This document shows, one piece after another, positions 8,051 through 17,633 of a stretch of 64,000 nucleotides of DNA (its first letter is position 1; each line of letters begins with the position of its first letter). The position numbers and the translations under genes were made by a program. This DNA comes from an uncultured Selenomonadales bacterium (lineage in GTDB: Bacteria; Bacillota; Negativicutes; Selenomonadales; Selenomonadaceae). The stretch lies in NCBI GenBank assembly GCA_937877655.1, contig CALFJC010000130.1:1-64000 (forward strand), read 5' to 3'. Below the pieces are notes generated by a model. That model worked only from the letters and a program-made list of their open reading frames with translations. It searched no databases and was not told the DNA's origin.

Positions 8051-9353
8051 CATTGCATTTCACCATTGCCGCAGCGATAGCCGCACCGAGTCCGGAGCCG
8101 CCGTTGTCAAGGATAGTATCAACCTGCGCGGCATCTTCGCCGAGAAGTTCACTCAAAGCTTTGGTGATATTTTCTTTGGCAAGCGGCATTTTTTCATAAA
8201 CGGAGCCGTCAACCGCGACATGTTGTTTTTGAATTGCGCCTTTGCCTGCGCGTTGCCAGACGATAGCCACGAAGGACGCCGCAACCAATCTTGCCGAACG
8301 AATAATGATAGCCGAGGCAAGTTCCCGAACTTTTTTAACGTCGTCAAGATCCAATTCGCGACCGACTTTTGCCATGATAATATCAGACGCCCTTTGGAGA
8401 TTCGGCGAATCGTCCAGAATCATCATCGACATATCAATGGAAGTCAAATCGTATTTTTTGCCTTTCTCGCCCAAAAGTTCGGCAATAGCCATGCCCAAAA
8501 GTTCGCCCATGTAACGTCCCGAAACCATTTTTTCAAAACGCTGTTCGCCGGGCTTTTCGGAGCCTTCGTCGTACTCTTTGTCAAAACGATTCGGAACCAA
8601 CTTCATGAAATTGCCGCATTCAAGATTTAAAATCATGCCGCCTTCGCCGAAACAATTCGGATCGTGAATGCTCGGCTCAAGATAGCAGGTGTTGTGTCCC
8701 GTTGCGTAAATCGAACCGATAAAAATATTCGGAGTTTTGTAAGCCGCGCTGAGTAAAACGGCAACCGTATCGTTGAGAACGGCAACCGGCTCGACGTTGT
8801 CCGCGCCGCGACGTTTGAGAGCCTCAACCAACAAATCATTGGCAACTTCGCCTTCAACGCCCTGTGTGGCAAATTCTTTTGTCCAAATGATCAGCCGCGC
8901 ATTGTAAATGTTATCCTGCGTCGAAGGGAAGGAGAAAGTGTGTCCGAGATAAAATTTCTTGCCGCGTTCGCCGTCAATCGCTTCGTCAATCAGCTCGGCG
9001 ATAAAATCAAACATCTGCTCGGCGGTTGCGTCTTTGCAAATGTAATTGTATTCGCCGGGCACGATAAGCGGACGCCCGACGCGCTTAAGAATTTCGTATT
9101 TGCCTTCGCCGTCGAGTCTGATTCTGAAAACGCGAATGTTTGTGCCGCCGAAGTCGAGAGCCAGATAATCGCCTGTCTCTTTGCCGCTCGGAAGTCCGAC
9201 ATAAGATTTCAACATGCGCATTGACGAAAGTTCCACGTCGCGCAGACCCAGTTGCAAATCTTGACGGAAGCTCGCCGCGATCTCGTGAAGTCGTTCGCCG
9301 CCGATTGTAAACTCCGCCTTGATTTCCTTGAATTGTTCCTCGTTGAATGCCAT
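8046..9353 (-). CDS. Hexokinase, eukaryote-type family
   Basis: Phosphorylates glucose and related hexoses with ATP. The 435 residues match the long hexokinase family (Pfam Hexokinase_1 and _2) and not the short bacterial ROK glucokinases. Visible motifs: LALDFGGTNIRVFRI (phosphate-1 loop), HTFSFPS, AVLNDTVAVLL (catalytic Asp region), LNLECGNF, SGRYMGELLG and DGSVYEKMP (adenosine site). The ATG at 9353 follows AAGGGGG; an upstream in-frame ATG lacks a ribosome site. It is transcribed alone, and the stop codon sits inside a heptamer repeat array. Confidence 0.9.
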   Translation of the reverse strand: MAFNEEQFKEIKAEFTIGGERLHEIAASFRQDLQLGLRDVELSSMRMLKSYVGLPSGKETGDYLALDFGGTNIRVFRIRLDGEGKYEILKRVGRPLIVPGEYNYICKDATAEQMFDFIAELIDEAIDGERGKKFYLGHTFSFPSTQDNIYNARLIIWTKEFATQGVEGEVANDLLVEALKRRGADNVEPVAVLNDTVAVLLSAAYKTPNIFIGSIYATGHNTCYLEPSIHDPNCFGEGGMILNLECGNFMKLVPNRFDKEYDEGSEKPGEQRFEKMVSGRYMGELLGMAIAELLGEKGKKYDLTSIDMSMMILDDSPNLQRASDIIMAKVGRELDLDDVKKVRELASAIIIRSARLVAASFVAIVWQRAGKGAIQKQHVAVDGSVYEKMPLAKENITKALSELLGEDAAQVDTILDNGGSGLGAAIAAAMVKCNA

Positions 9354-9396
9354 TAAGAATTCCCCCTTAACACTCAAAAAAATTACCCACATGTTG

Positions 9397-9402
9397 ATTA
9401 TA
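9397..9402 (-). promoter_or_regulatory. Probable -10 box of the hexokinase gene
   Basis: TATAAT on the minus strand lies about 45 bases before the start; the matching -35 (TTTAAA) is weak. Confidence 0.4.
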
Positions 9403-9471
9403 ACACGCAGGGAAAATTTTTTAAAGGCAGAAAATTCATTACGAAAAATTAAATTGCAGGAGGTTACGGCT

Positions 9472-10293
9472 TTGAAAAATTACAAATTAATCGCGTTGGA
9501 CATGGACGGCACGCTTTTAAATTCGCAGAAGAAAATTTCTCCGCCGACGCTTGCCGCCCTTAAGGAACTTTTGGCACGCGGAATTTACGTTGTCATATCG
9601 ACGGGGCGTGGATTGGTTGAGCTGACGGATTATCGCCAAGAATTCAAGTCAATGCATTTCGGCGTTTTAATCAGCGGCGGGCTGGTTTACGATTTTTTCA
9701 AGGAGATGCCGCTAAAAATTCACGCCGTCGACGAGAAAACAATTTTGCAACTGATTGACTTCGGGCTTGAGGAACGCGCAATGGTTCATCTTCATGCCGT
9801 GCGCAAATCCCTTGCTCGCGAAGAAGATATTCAGAATATGGCGGCGTTCGACATGGAAATTTATCGCGACATGTTCAGTCGCGTCTGCACGCGTTGCAAC
9901 GACTTCAAGGCTTATGTTCGCGAAAATCCCGGCGAAGTCATCAAAGTCAATCTTTATCACCGCAACAAAGAATCTCGCGACAGAAATTTGGCGCGCATGA
10001 AAAAATTTGATTTAACGATTTCATTTGCGGAAGCGAATAATCTTGAGGCGTCGCCCAAAAATATCAGCAAAGGTTCGGGGTTACGCGAACTCTGCGAATT
10101 TCTGAACATTGATCTTGCAGAGACGATTGCAATTGGCGATGCTTACAACGATTTGGAAAATTTGCAGACGGCGGGCTTACCTATTGCAATGGGCAACGCC
10201 ATTGACGAAGTTAAAAAAATTTGCCGCGCAGTCGTCGCCGATAATGATCATGACGGAGTTTTGGAGGCGATTGAAAAATATCTCCTGCGATAA
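9472..10293 (+). CDS. HAD-superfamily Cof-type phosphatase
   Basis: 273 residues of the Cof/YidA branch of HAD hydrolases, which dephosphorylate sugar phosphates and similar compounds. Motif I is LDMDGTLLNS (Asp10 nucleophile, Asp12 acid/base), motif II is VISTGRG, and motifs III/IV are KGSGL near the C-terminus followed by IAIGDAYNDLENL. The start is TTG at 9472, because AGGAGG ends eight bases upstream; the frame stays open 51 codons further, overlapping the divergent hexokinase start. The substrate cannot be told from sequence. Confidence 0.85.
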   Translation: MKNYKLIALDMDGTLLNSQKKISPPTLAALKELLARGIYVVISTGRGLVELTDYRQEFKSMHFGVLISGGLVYDFFKEMPLKIHAVDEKTILQLIDFGLEERAMVHLHAVRKSLAREEDIQNMAAFDMEIYRDMFSRVCTRCNDFKAYVRENPGEVIKVNLYHRNKESRDRNLARMKKFDLTISFAEANNLEASPKNISKGSGLRELCEFLNIDLAETIAIGDAYNDLENLQTAGLPIAMGNAIDEVKKICRAVVADNDHDGVLEAIEKYLLR

Positions 10294-10390
10294 ATTTTTT
10301 CGCGAAACGAAAATTTTCCTGTGTTTTACGCGCCGAAAGTTTCTGTTACGATTTGCAAAAGTCAATTCATTCAAGACGGAGGAAATTTTT

Positions 10391-11212
10391 ATGACGAATG
10401 AAGAATTTTTGCAGAAAGCGACAGAAATACGTCGCGACATTGTCAAAATGATCGCCGAAGCGCAATCGGGACATCCGGGCGGTTCGCTGTCGATAGCGGA
10501 TATTTTGACGGTGCTTTACTTCGACGAAATGCAAATCGATCCGCAAAATCCCAAAAACGAAAACCGCGACCGCTTTGTTTTGTCAAAAGGACATGCCGCG
10601 CCCGCGCTTTACGCCACACTTGCCGAAAAAAATTTTTTCCCGAAAGCGGAACTCCTTAAGCTTAGAAAATTCGGCGCATTGTTGCAGGGGCATCCCGACA
10701 TGAAACATATTCCCGGCGTCGACATGTCAACCGGCTCGCTCGGTCAAGGAATTTCGGCGGCGAACGGCATGGCTCTTGCCGGCAAACTCGACAAAAAAAA
10801 TTATCGCGTCTACGTCATTTGCGGCGACGGCGAAATTCAAGAAGGCGAAGTTTTGGAAGCGGCAATGACGGCTGCACATTATAAGCTGGACAACTTGACG
10901 CTGTTTGTCGACCATAACGGTTTGCAAATCGACGGCACAAACGAAGAAGTCATGACGGTTAATCCTGTTGCCGATAAGTTTCGCGCTTTCGGCTGGAACG
11001 TTTTTACGATTAACGGGCACGATTTCGACGAGATCAAAGGCGCGTTGAAAATTGCACGCGGCGCGAAAGGCAAACCGACTGCGATTATCGCCGAGACGAT
11101 TAAGGGCAAAGGCGTTTCGTTCATGGAAAATGAAGTCGGTTGGCACGGCAAAGCTCTCAATGCGGAACAATTACAAATCGCGCTGAAAGAATTGGAAGGA
11201 GTTGTGGCGTAA
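10391..11212 (+). CDS. Transketolase, N-terminal (thiamine pyrophosphate) subunit
   Basis: 273 residues corresponding to the first half of transketolase. GHPGGSLS near residue 29 and the thiamine-binding GDGEIQEGEVLEA, with the later DHNGLQIDG, mark the diphosphate and magnesium site. Together with the next gene it makes the two-carbon transfer enzyme of the non-oxidative pentose phosphate pathway. Split transketolases are common in anaerobic Firmicutes. ATG 10391 follows ACGGAGG, so the long open stretch before it is not coding. Its stop overlaps the next start by one base, indicating translational coupling. Confidence 0.9.
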   Translation: MTNEEFLQKATEIRRDIVKMIAEAQSGHPGGSLSIADILTVLYFDEMQIDPQNPKNENRDRFVLSKGHAAPALYATLAEKNFFPKAELLKLRKFGALLQGHPDMKHIPGVDMSTGSLGQGISAANGMALAGKLDKKNYRVYVICGDGEIQEGEVLEAAMTAAHYKLDNLTLFVDHNGLQIDGTNEEVMTVNPVADKFRAFGWNVFTINGHDFDEIKGALKIARGAKGKPTAIIAETIKGKGVSFMENEVGWHGKALNAEQLQIALKELEGVVA

Positions 11213-12126
11213 TGGCAATGGCAACACGCGCCGCCTACGGAAAAGTTTTGGCGGAAGAAATTTACAAAAATCCTCGCGTGGTCGTACTTGATGCGGATTT
11301 GGGCGCGGCAACTCAGACGAAAAATTTCAAGAAGGTTGCGCCCGAACGTTATTTCGACATGGGAATTTCGGAACAAGACATGGTTGCGACGGCGGCGGGT
11401 TTCGCGACTTGCGGGAAAATTCCAATCGCGAGCAGCTTTGCGGTTTTCGCGGCGGGCAGAGCGTTTGAACAAGCCCGCAACTCAATTTGTTATCCGAATT
11501 TGAACGTAAAAATCTGCGCGACGCATGCGGGCATTACGGTCGGCGAAGACGGCGCAAGTCATCAATCGATTGAAGATATTTCTTTAATGCGGACGCTCCC
11601 GAACATGACGGTTATCGTTCCTTCCGACGCAAAAGAAGCGCGTGAAGCCGTTAAAGCCGCCGTTGAGCATGTCGGACCGGTTTACGTTCGACTTGGGCGT
11701 GCGGCGGTTGAAGACATTCACGGCGAAGATTATAAATTTGAACTCGGCAAAGGAGAAATTCTGCGCGAAGGTTCGGACATCGGAATTATCGCAACGGGAA
11801 TAATGGTTGAGAAAGCCCTTGTCGCCGCCGAAAGGCTTGCCGAAGAAAAAATATCTGCGCGGGTTGTGAATATCCACACGATTAAGCCGATTGATGAAAA
11901 TTTAATCGTCGAGACGGCAAAACGCACGGGAAAAATTATAACGGTTGAAGAACACAGCGTAATTGGCGGCTTGGGCTCGGCAGTCGCTGAAGTTTTGGCG
12001 AAAAATTTTCCGACGCCGCAAAAATTCTTGGGAATTCAAGACAGATTCGGACAATCCGGCACGCCCGCCGCGCTTTTGAAAGAGTACGGTTTAACTGTCG
12101 AAGACATTATTAACGCAACTGAATAA
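11212..12126 (+). CDS. Transketolase, C-terminal subunit
   Basis: 304 residues corresponding to the pyrimidine-binding and C-terminal domains of transketolase. The conserved Glu that activates thiamine is in DMGISEQDMVATAAGFA. ATHAGITVGEDGASHQSIED is the substrate-binding His segment, and the C-terminal domain ends with QDRFGQSGTPAALLKEYG. The ATG overlaps the stop of the N-terminal subunit gene (TAATG). A second ATG two codons later is an alternative start. A terminator follows directly, so the pair forms its own operon. Confidence 0.9.
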   Translation: MAMATRAAYGKVLAEEIYKNPRVVVLDADLGAATQTKNFKKVAPERYFDMGISEQDMVATAAGFATCGKIPIASSFAVFAAGRAFEQARNSICYPNLNVKICATHAGITVGEDGASHQSIEDISLMRTLPNMTVIVPSDAKEAREAVKAAVEHVGPVYVRLGRAAVEDIHGEDYKFELGKGEILREGSDIGIIATGIMVEKALVAAERLAEEKISARVVNIHTIKPIDENLIVETAKRTGKIITVEEHSVIGGLGSAVAEVLAKNFPTPQKFLGIQDRFGQSGTPAALLKEYGLTVEDIINATE

Positions 12127-12146
12127 TTTTCATATTAAAAATTCTC

Positions 12147-12174
12147 TCGTCGCCTGTTGGCGGCGATTTTTTTT
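12147..12174 (+). terminator. Terminator after the transketolase pair
   Basis: TCGTCGCC and GGCGGCGA form an 8-base stem around TGTT, followed by eight T. Confidence 0.85.
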
Positions 12175-12262
12175 GCCGTAAACTTTTTGCACAATTCCAA
12201 AATCATTTGAGTTTTACACGGCGGCAACATTTGCTAACATAACCACAACGGAGGGAGTAAAA

Positions 12263-14176
12263 ATGAAACTTCTGAGACGACAAATAAATCCGGTGAAACG
12301 AATTCAAGAAAATCCGCGAATTGAAGTCAGAGAGCTCGCCGAAATGCTGAACGTTTCAATTCAAACAGTCAAAACCGATTTGCAACTTATGGCAGACGTA
12401 ATGAAAGATTATGATGTTGTCGTTGAAATCCTTTCGGGCGGTGAGCTTAGAGTTTGGGGGCGCGAAAATATAAATTACATGCTCAATGCCTTCCAAATGA
12501 TGCAAGAATTTTCGCCGGCAAAGCAGGTTACGCTTTTGCTGACATTCCATGAAAATTTCGTAGTGCTCCAAGACATTGCGGACATACTTTTCATAAGCAA
12601 ATCGCTTGCGGAAAAAGTTACGAGCGTCCTGCTGAAAAAATATCCCGATGAATTGGATTCGGTGCGACGGCACGGAATAAGAAATATTTCGTCGCAGTTG
12701 GAGCGGCGCGGCAGATTTTCAGAAATCGTCAAGCCGTATGTTTCGGGGCTGAATTTTGTCGAGGAAATTAAATCCTTCCACATGAATCATTTTCCGATTT
12801 TGGATTTTATCGAGCGGGCGGAAGTTGAGCGGGCGGCTTCGGCAATAAATTTCCTGCGTTCGATTGAAGAATTTTCTTTTGCGGACGAGGCGAGCACGCA
12901 ACTTTTTTTGCAACTGATTTTTGCGGAGTCGTGCCACAGGCGTTGGGAAAATGTTCATGTCGGAAATTGGGCGGCGGATATAATTCAAGATTTGCCCGAA
13001 GGAAACCATTATCGTGCAACTGCCGAAAAAATTTGCGAATTGGTCGGGCTTGATGACGCGGAAGAGTGCGATTATTTCAGTTATTTGTTCCTCATGCTCC
13101 GCAAACAAAAAATTTCCGACAACACAAAATTTGTCGGAGCAATGCGCGAAGTAATTCTTGAAGTCTTTGAAAAAATTTTGGGACGATTCGCGATTGATTT
13201 TCGCAATGACACGGAACTTTTTAACGGATTGGCGGTTCATATTTATTCGACGGTGATTCGGCGCGATAAATTCACGAGCGGACCGATTGAAGAGGAAATC
13301 GCGGGAATTCGCAACCAATATCCTTTCGGCTTCGAGATGGCGACGGTTGCGGCAGAAGTTATTTTGAAAAGATTTTCCTATCGCGTTTCGCCGGGCGAGA
13401 TGATGTATCTTGCTTTGCATTTTCAAGCGGGAATTGAGCGCAGGAAGAATTTCGGGAAAAAAATTCGCGTGTTGGTCGTTTGCCACTACGGACTTGCTGC
13501 CGCGAGTTTAATTGCCGCACGGATTGAGCGAACTTTTCCCGCCGTTGAAATTATCGATAACGTTTCCATGCAAAATTTTTTGAGAATGAGCCAAGTCAAG
13601 GCAGATTTGATTCTGAGCACGGAAAATATTTCGACGCAGGAAAAAATTCCCGTGATTTACGTAACGCCGCTCCTGCCGGACAGTGATTTGAAACAAATCG
13701 GACGCTTTATTGAGACGAAAAGCATAAACAATTCGCTGATCTTGTTTGTTCAGAACGCGCTGATTTTGGAGATGAATTCCGCGCAGTCGAAAAGCGAAAT
13801 TTTTAAATTTGCGGCGGATAAATTGCTTGAGAAAAATTTTGTCACGGAAGAATTTTTTCAGAGCGTCATGATGCGGGAAGAAATTTCGGCGACGGACATT
13901 GACGACATTGCCATTCCGCACGGCAACCCCGATTTTGTTTTGAAGACGCAACTTGTAATTGTCAGACTGAAAAATTCTGTTCGCCGGGTACACTCGAACG
14001 TTAAATTGGTATTTTTGTTCGCGGTATCGCGGGAACAGTTTGAAAAAAATTTTGCGGTGTTCTCAAGTTTTTACAAGCGATTGGGGCGTGTGAACGTTCG
14101 GCTAAAAATTCGCAAGAGTGAGGCGGACGACAATCACGCTTTCAAAAAAAATTTGGCTCATCTTCTGAGCGATTAA
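12263..14176 (+). CDS. PTS-controlled transcriptional activator (LicR/MtlR type)
   Basis: 637 residues in the order: N-terminal helix-turn-helix (ELAEMLNVSIQTVKTDLQ, near 27-44), two PRD regions in the middle (the second ends with MMYLALHFQAGIERRKN), an IIB-like domain (VLVVCHYGLAAASLIAARIE, with the phosphorylatable Cys) and a C-terminal IIA-like domain whose active His lies in IAIPHGNPDF. Such proteins activate sugar operons when phosphorylated by their own PTS. The IIA, IIB and IIC genes that follow are the expected partners, and this gene is likely the operon's own activator. Confidence 0.85.
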   Translation: MKLLRRQINPVKRIQENPRIEVRELAEMLNVSIQTVKTDLQLMADVMKDYDVVVEILSGGELRVWGRENINYMLNAFQMMQEFSPAKQVTLLLTFHENFVVLQDIADILFISKSLAEKVTSVLLKKYPDELDSVRRHGIRNISSQLERRGRFSEIVKPYVSGLNFVEEIKSFHMNHFPILDFIERAEVERAASAINFLRSIEEFSFADEASTQLFLQLIFAESCHRRWENVHVGNWAADIIQDLPEGNHYRATAEKICELVGLDDAEECDYFSYLFLMLRKQKISDNTKFVGAMREVILEVFEKILGRFAIDFRNDTELFNGLAVHIYSTVIRRDKFTSGPIEEEIAGIRNQYPFGFEMATVAAEVILKRFSYRVSPGEMMYLALHFQAGIERRKNFGKKIRVLVVCHYGLAAASLIAARIERTFPAVEIIDNVSMQNFLRMSQVKADLILSTENISTQEKIPVIYVTPLLPDSDLKQIGRFIETKSINNSLILFVQNALILEMNSAQSKSEIFKFAADKLLEKNFVTEEFFQSVMMREEISATDIDDIAIPHGNPDFVLKTQLVIVRLKNSVRRVHSNVKLVFLFAVSREQFEKNFAVFSSFYKRLGRVNVRLKIRKSEADDNHAFKKNLAHLLSD

Positions 14177-14187
14177 GGAGTGGTTTT

Positions 14188-14640
14188 ATGGTAAGAGAGG
14201 AATTGATTTTTGCCAAGCAAGCTTTGTCGAGTCGTGCGGCAGTGATTGAATTCATTGCTGCGGCGGCAGACAAAGCCGGCGTGCTTGCCGACAAGTCGGA
14301 ATTCGTCAAGGCGGTATATCGGCGCGAGGAAGAAATTTCCACGTCGATAGGGCACGGCATTTCGATCCCGCACGGCAAAACCGACGCGGTCAAGGAAGCG
14401 TTTATCGCTTTCATGAGCGTCGAGAAACCTTTCATATGGGACGAAGTCACCGGCGACGAGATTAGAGGCATTTTCTTAATCGGCGTTCCGGAGAGCGGCG
14501 CGGCGACTTTGCACCTTAAAGCCATTGCCGCTATCAGCAAGAAACTTATCAACGACGAATTCCGCGCAGAACTTTTTGCCTGCGAAAAAAGCGCGGACGC
14601 CTACAAAATTCTTCATGAGATTGACGAGAGCATTAAATAA
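14188..14640 (+). CDS. PTS enzyme IIA, fructose/mannitol family
   Basis: 150 residues of the PTS_EIIA_2 fold. The phosphorylated His is in GISIPHGKTDAV, preceded by the typical RREEEISTSIG. It passes phosphate from HPr to the IIB protein encoded next. The C-terminal half (LHLKAIAAISKKL) matches the family. Start ATG 14188 follows AAGGAG. It begins 11 bases after the regulator gene, so the two are co-transcribed. Confidence 0.9.
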   Translation: MVREELIFAKQALSSRAAVIEFIAAAADKAGVLADKSEFVKAVYRREEEISTSIGHGISIPHGKTDAVKEAFIAFMSVEKPFIWDEVTGDEIRGIFLIGVPESGAATLHLKAIAAISKKLINDEFRAELFACEKSADAYKILHEIDESIK

Positions 14641-14670
14641 TTTTTTACAAACCGAAAGGAGTTTTTCAAA

Positions 14671-14991
14671 ATGAAAATCGTCGGAGTAGCAGCTTGTATC
14701 ACGGGCGTTGCCCACACTTACATGGCGCAGGAAGCTATGGAGCAGGAATGCAAAAAGCGCGGCATCGAATGCAAATGCGAGACGCAAGGTGGCATGGGCA
14801 TTGAAAACGAACTCGAACAAGACGAAGTCGATGCGGCTGACGTTGTAATTTTGGCGGTGGCTATCGGCATTGAGGGCGAAGATCGTTTCGAGGAAAAGAA
14901 GGACGCGGGGCGCGTTCTGAATTTGAATCCTGCGGAATTGATTCGCGATCCTGCGGCAACTATCGATAAGGCGATTGCTCTTGTCAAATAA
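14671..14991 (+). CDS. PTS enzyme IIB, fructose family
   Basis: 106 residues. The phosphocysteine is Cys9 in VAACITGVAHTYMAQEAM, the signature of fructose-type IIB proteins, where a Pro usually follows the Cys and here an Ile does. GGMGIENEL is the second conserved patch. It accepts phosphate from IIA and phosphorylates the sugar bound to IIC. The AAAGGAG site lies just before ATG 14671. Confidence 0.9.
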   Translation: MKIVGVAACITGVAHTYMAQEAMEQECKKRGIECKCETQGGMGIENELEQDEVDAADVVILAVAIGIEGEDRFEEKKDAGRVLNLNPAELIRDPAATIDKAIALVK

Positions 14992-15078
14992 AATTTCGGA
15001 CGAATAAAAGGTGCGAGGTTCGGTCGGCTGAAAAGTCAATCGGACTTCGCTGCTCCCTTGCAAAGGAGGTTTTAAGCG

Positions 15079-16158
15079 ATGTCGATTGACATGAAAACAG
15101 TTGGCGCGGACTTATTGAAAGCTTTTAACACGGGTGTTTCGTATATGATGCCGGTCGTCGTGGTCGGCGGTGTTTTTCTCGCGCTGAGTTTGGCGGGCGG
15201 CGACGCTACTGCCAGCGAAGGCATGGTTGTTACAAATCCTTTCCTGAAAACTTTGGGCGATATCGGCATGGCGGGTTTTGCAATGATGATTCCCGTACTC
15301 GCCGGATACATTTCTTACTCGCTTGCAGGCAAGCCAGGCATTACTCCCGGTTTGGTGACAGGTTACATGGCTAATACGCCGATGGGTGCCGATCACGTTC
15401 AAACAGGCTTCTTGGGCGCAATGCTTATGGGTATCCTCTGCGGCTAAGTTGCTCGCCGGGTTAAAAAATGGAAAGTCGGACAAACGCTTATGGCGGTCAT
15501 GCCGATTCTGATTGTCCCGATCGTCACAACTTTTATCGTCAGCATGATTTATGTTTACGCTCTTATCGGTCCGATTGGAATGTTCATGCAGTGGATGATA
15601 AACGCGCTTTCGGGACTGCAAGGCGGCTCGGCGTTGTTTATCGGCTTGATAGTGGGAGCAATGGCAGCCGTTGACATGGGCGGTCCGATTAACAAGACTG
15701 CAACGGGATTTACACTTGCACTTATGGCTGAAGGCATTTACGGTCCGAACGGCGCGTATCGTATCGCGGTTGCAATTCCGCCGCTCGGCTTGGCTCTTTC
15801 GACTTTCATTTCCCGCAAAAAATGGGAAGCCGCTGATAGAAATATGGGCGTCTCTGCCGCGTTTATGGGATTAATCGGAATTACGGAAGGCGCAATTCCC
15901 TTCGCCGTCAAAGGTCTCAAAACTGTTTTGCCGTCAATCATAATCGGCAGTGCGATTGGCGCGGGTCTCGGTATGGTTCACGGCGTCGAATGTATGGTTC
16001 CGCACGGAGGACTTATCGTCTTGCCTGCAGTAAGTCAAGCTCCTTTCTGGTATGCGGTTGATATGCTAATCGGAACTCTGGTAACTGCCGCCTGTCTCCA
16101 TTTCTTGCGACCGGATATTGAGCAACCTGCCGACGCAAAACCCAAAAGCAATCCTTAA
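15079..16158 (+). pseudogene. PTS enzyme IIC, fructose family, interrupted by an in-frame TAA
   Basis: The first part (15079-15447) reads through membrane segments up to LGAMLMGILCG and meets TAA at 15445-15447. The same frame then continues without a break as VARRVKKWKV...AVMPILIVPIVTTF to 16158. In intact relatives a Tyr usually sits at the interrupted spot (GILxGY), so one base change from TAC or TAT explains the stop. Later motifs AVDMGGPINKTATGF and GITEGAIPFA are intact. Full length would be 359 residues, normal for IIC. Re-initiation at ATG 15490 could make a C-terminal piece, but no good ribosome site precedes it. Probably a recent inactivation, or a sequencing error. Confidence 0.85.
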
Positions 16159-16289
16159 CACAAAAAAAAAGTGCTGCACATCAGACAGCAATAAAAATTT
16201 TTAGGAATTTGATAACCGTGAGCTGATCACAAGCTATCGTGCGCATTTTAGCACAAGTGACCGGCTCAAAGCAAAAGGAGTGTAAAAAA

Positions 16290-17546
16290 ATGCGCAAACC
16301 TACATTGCAAGAAGTCGTTCAGAAAATGCTGACCTTCGAGGGCAGCGACAAGGCAACGATGCTCGGTATCGGTCCCATGTCGAAAACCTTAATAAAGGCG
16401 TGCATGACGCTTGCGAAAGACAAAGATTTTCCGCTGATGTTCATTGCAAGCCGCAACCAAGTCGACGCGGACTCTCTCGGCGGCGGCTACGTCTGCAACT
16501 GGAATCAGGAAACTTTCGCGGCGGCGATTAAGGAAGTCGCGGCGGAAACGAACTTCGACGGATTCTATTATCTCTGCCGGGATCATGGCGGACCTTGGCA
16601 ACGCGATAACGAACGCAACGCCCATTTGCCCGAAAAAGAAGCTATGGAGCTCGGCAAGAAATCTTATCTCTACGATTTGCTGAATGGTTTCGATCTCCTG
16701 CACATTGACCCGACCAAAGATCCGTATATTGTCGGCAAAGTCATTGAGCCCGATATTAATGTTAATCGCACCGTCGAATTGATTGACTTCGTGGAAACCG
16801 AACGCAAGAAGAGAAATTTGCCCGCGATAAGTTACGAAGTCGGCACGGAAGAAACTAACGGCGGCTTGACTTCGCCCGAAAACTACGAAAAATTTATCCA
16901 AAAACTTCATGCGCGGCTTGACGAAAAAAATCTTCCGCATCCGTCATTTATCGTCGGCAACACCGGAACTTTGACGCGTTTAACTGAAAATGTCGGGCAT
17001 GTCGATTCAACTTCCTGCAAAGAACTTTCTGCCGTCGCGAAGAAATATCACGTCGGTTTGAAGGAACACAACGGCGATTATCTTGATGACGCGATTTTAC
17101 TTGAACATCCCGCGCTTGGCGTCACGGCAATGAACGTCGCGCCCGAATTCGGCACCGTTGAGACTCGCGCTTATCTTAAACTCGTCGAGACGGAAGCTCG
17201 GCTTGCCGAACAGGGACTTATCGAAAAACCTTCCGAACTCGGTCAAGCTCTGCGCGAAGAATCCGTTAAAAGCGGTCGCTGGAAAAAATGGATGGTCGAC
17301 GGCAAAGACAAACTCACGCCCGAAGAAATTTTCAAGGATGCCGAACTTACTCAACTTATCATGGAAATCAGCGGGCATTACACCTTCAATAATGATCGCG
17401 TCAAAAAGGAAATCGCCAAGCTCTACGAAAATCTTGCAGTCAGCGGCATTGACGGCGAAAAATATGTTATCTGCAAAATTGCGGACGCGATTGATCATTA
17501 CGTCGAATGTTTTAATCTTAAAGGTTTAACTTCCAAGCTCAGATAA
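16290..17546 (+). CDS. GatZ/KbaZ-like tagatose-bisphosphate aldolase subunit
   Basis: 418 residues related to the GatZ/KbaZ family, which stabilises or assists class II tagatose-1,6-bisphosphate aldolase. Recognisable parts are the lead LQEVVQKML, YYLCRDHGGPWQRD, ISYEVGTEETNGG and GLKEHNGDYL. No catalytic class II aldolase partner is encoded in the operon. The ATG at 16290 has AAAGGAG upstream; the frame is open earlier without support. Placement behind the PTS genes suggests a role in breaking down the imported sugar phosphate, but the sugar is unknown. Confidence 0.8.
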   Translation: MRKPTLQEVVQKMLTFEGSDKATMLGIGPMSKTLIKACMTLAKDKDFPLMFIASRNQVDADSLGGGYVCNWNQETFAAAIKEVAAETNFDGFYYLCRDHGGPWQRDNERNAHLPEKEAMELGKKSYLYDLLNGFDLLHIDPTKDPYIVGKVIEPDINVNRTVELIDFVETERKKRNLPAISYEVGTEETNGGLTSPENYEKFIQKLHARLDEKNLPHPSFIVGNTGTLTRLTENVGHVDSTSCKELSAVAKKYHVGLKEHNGDYLDDAILLEHPALGVTAMNVAPEFGTVETRAYLKLVETEARLAEQGLIEKPSELGQALREESVKSGRWKKWMVDGKDKLTPEEIFKDAELTQLIMEISGHYTFNNDRVKKEIAKLYENLAVSGIDGEKYVICKIADAIDHYVECFNLKGLTSKLR

Positions 17547-17633
17547 GTCTAATCCCTTACCAACTTCAAACGCGAAAGGCAGAGTCTCGCACGCTCTGCT
17601 TTTTGTGTTAAAATAACTTTTGGAGGTGAGAAC

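Noticed and set aside
15445..15447. Reassigned TAA or programmed read-through in PTS IIC
   Set aside because: TAA ends many other intact genes in the window, and no read-through signal was recognised; a point mutation or read error is simpler.
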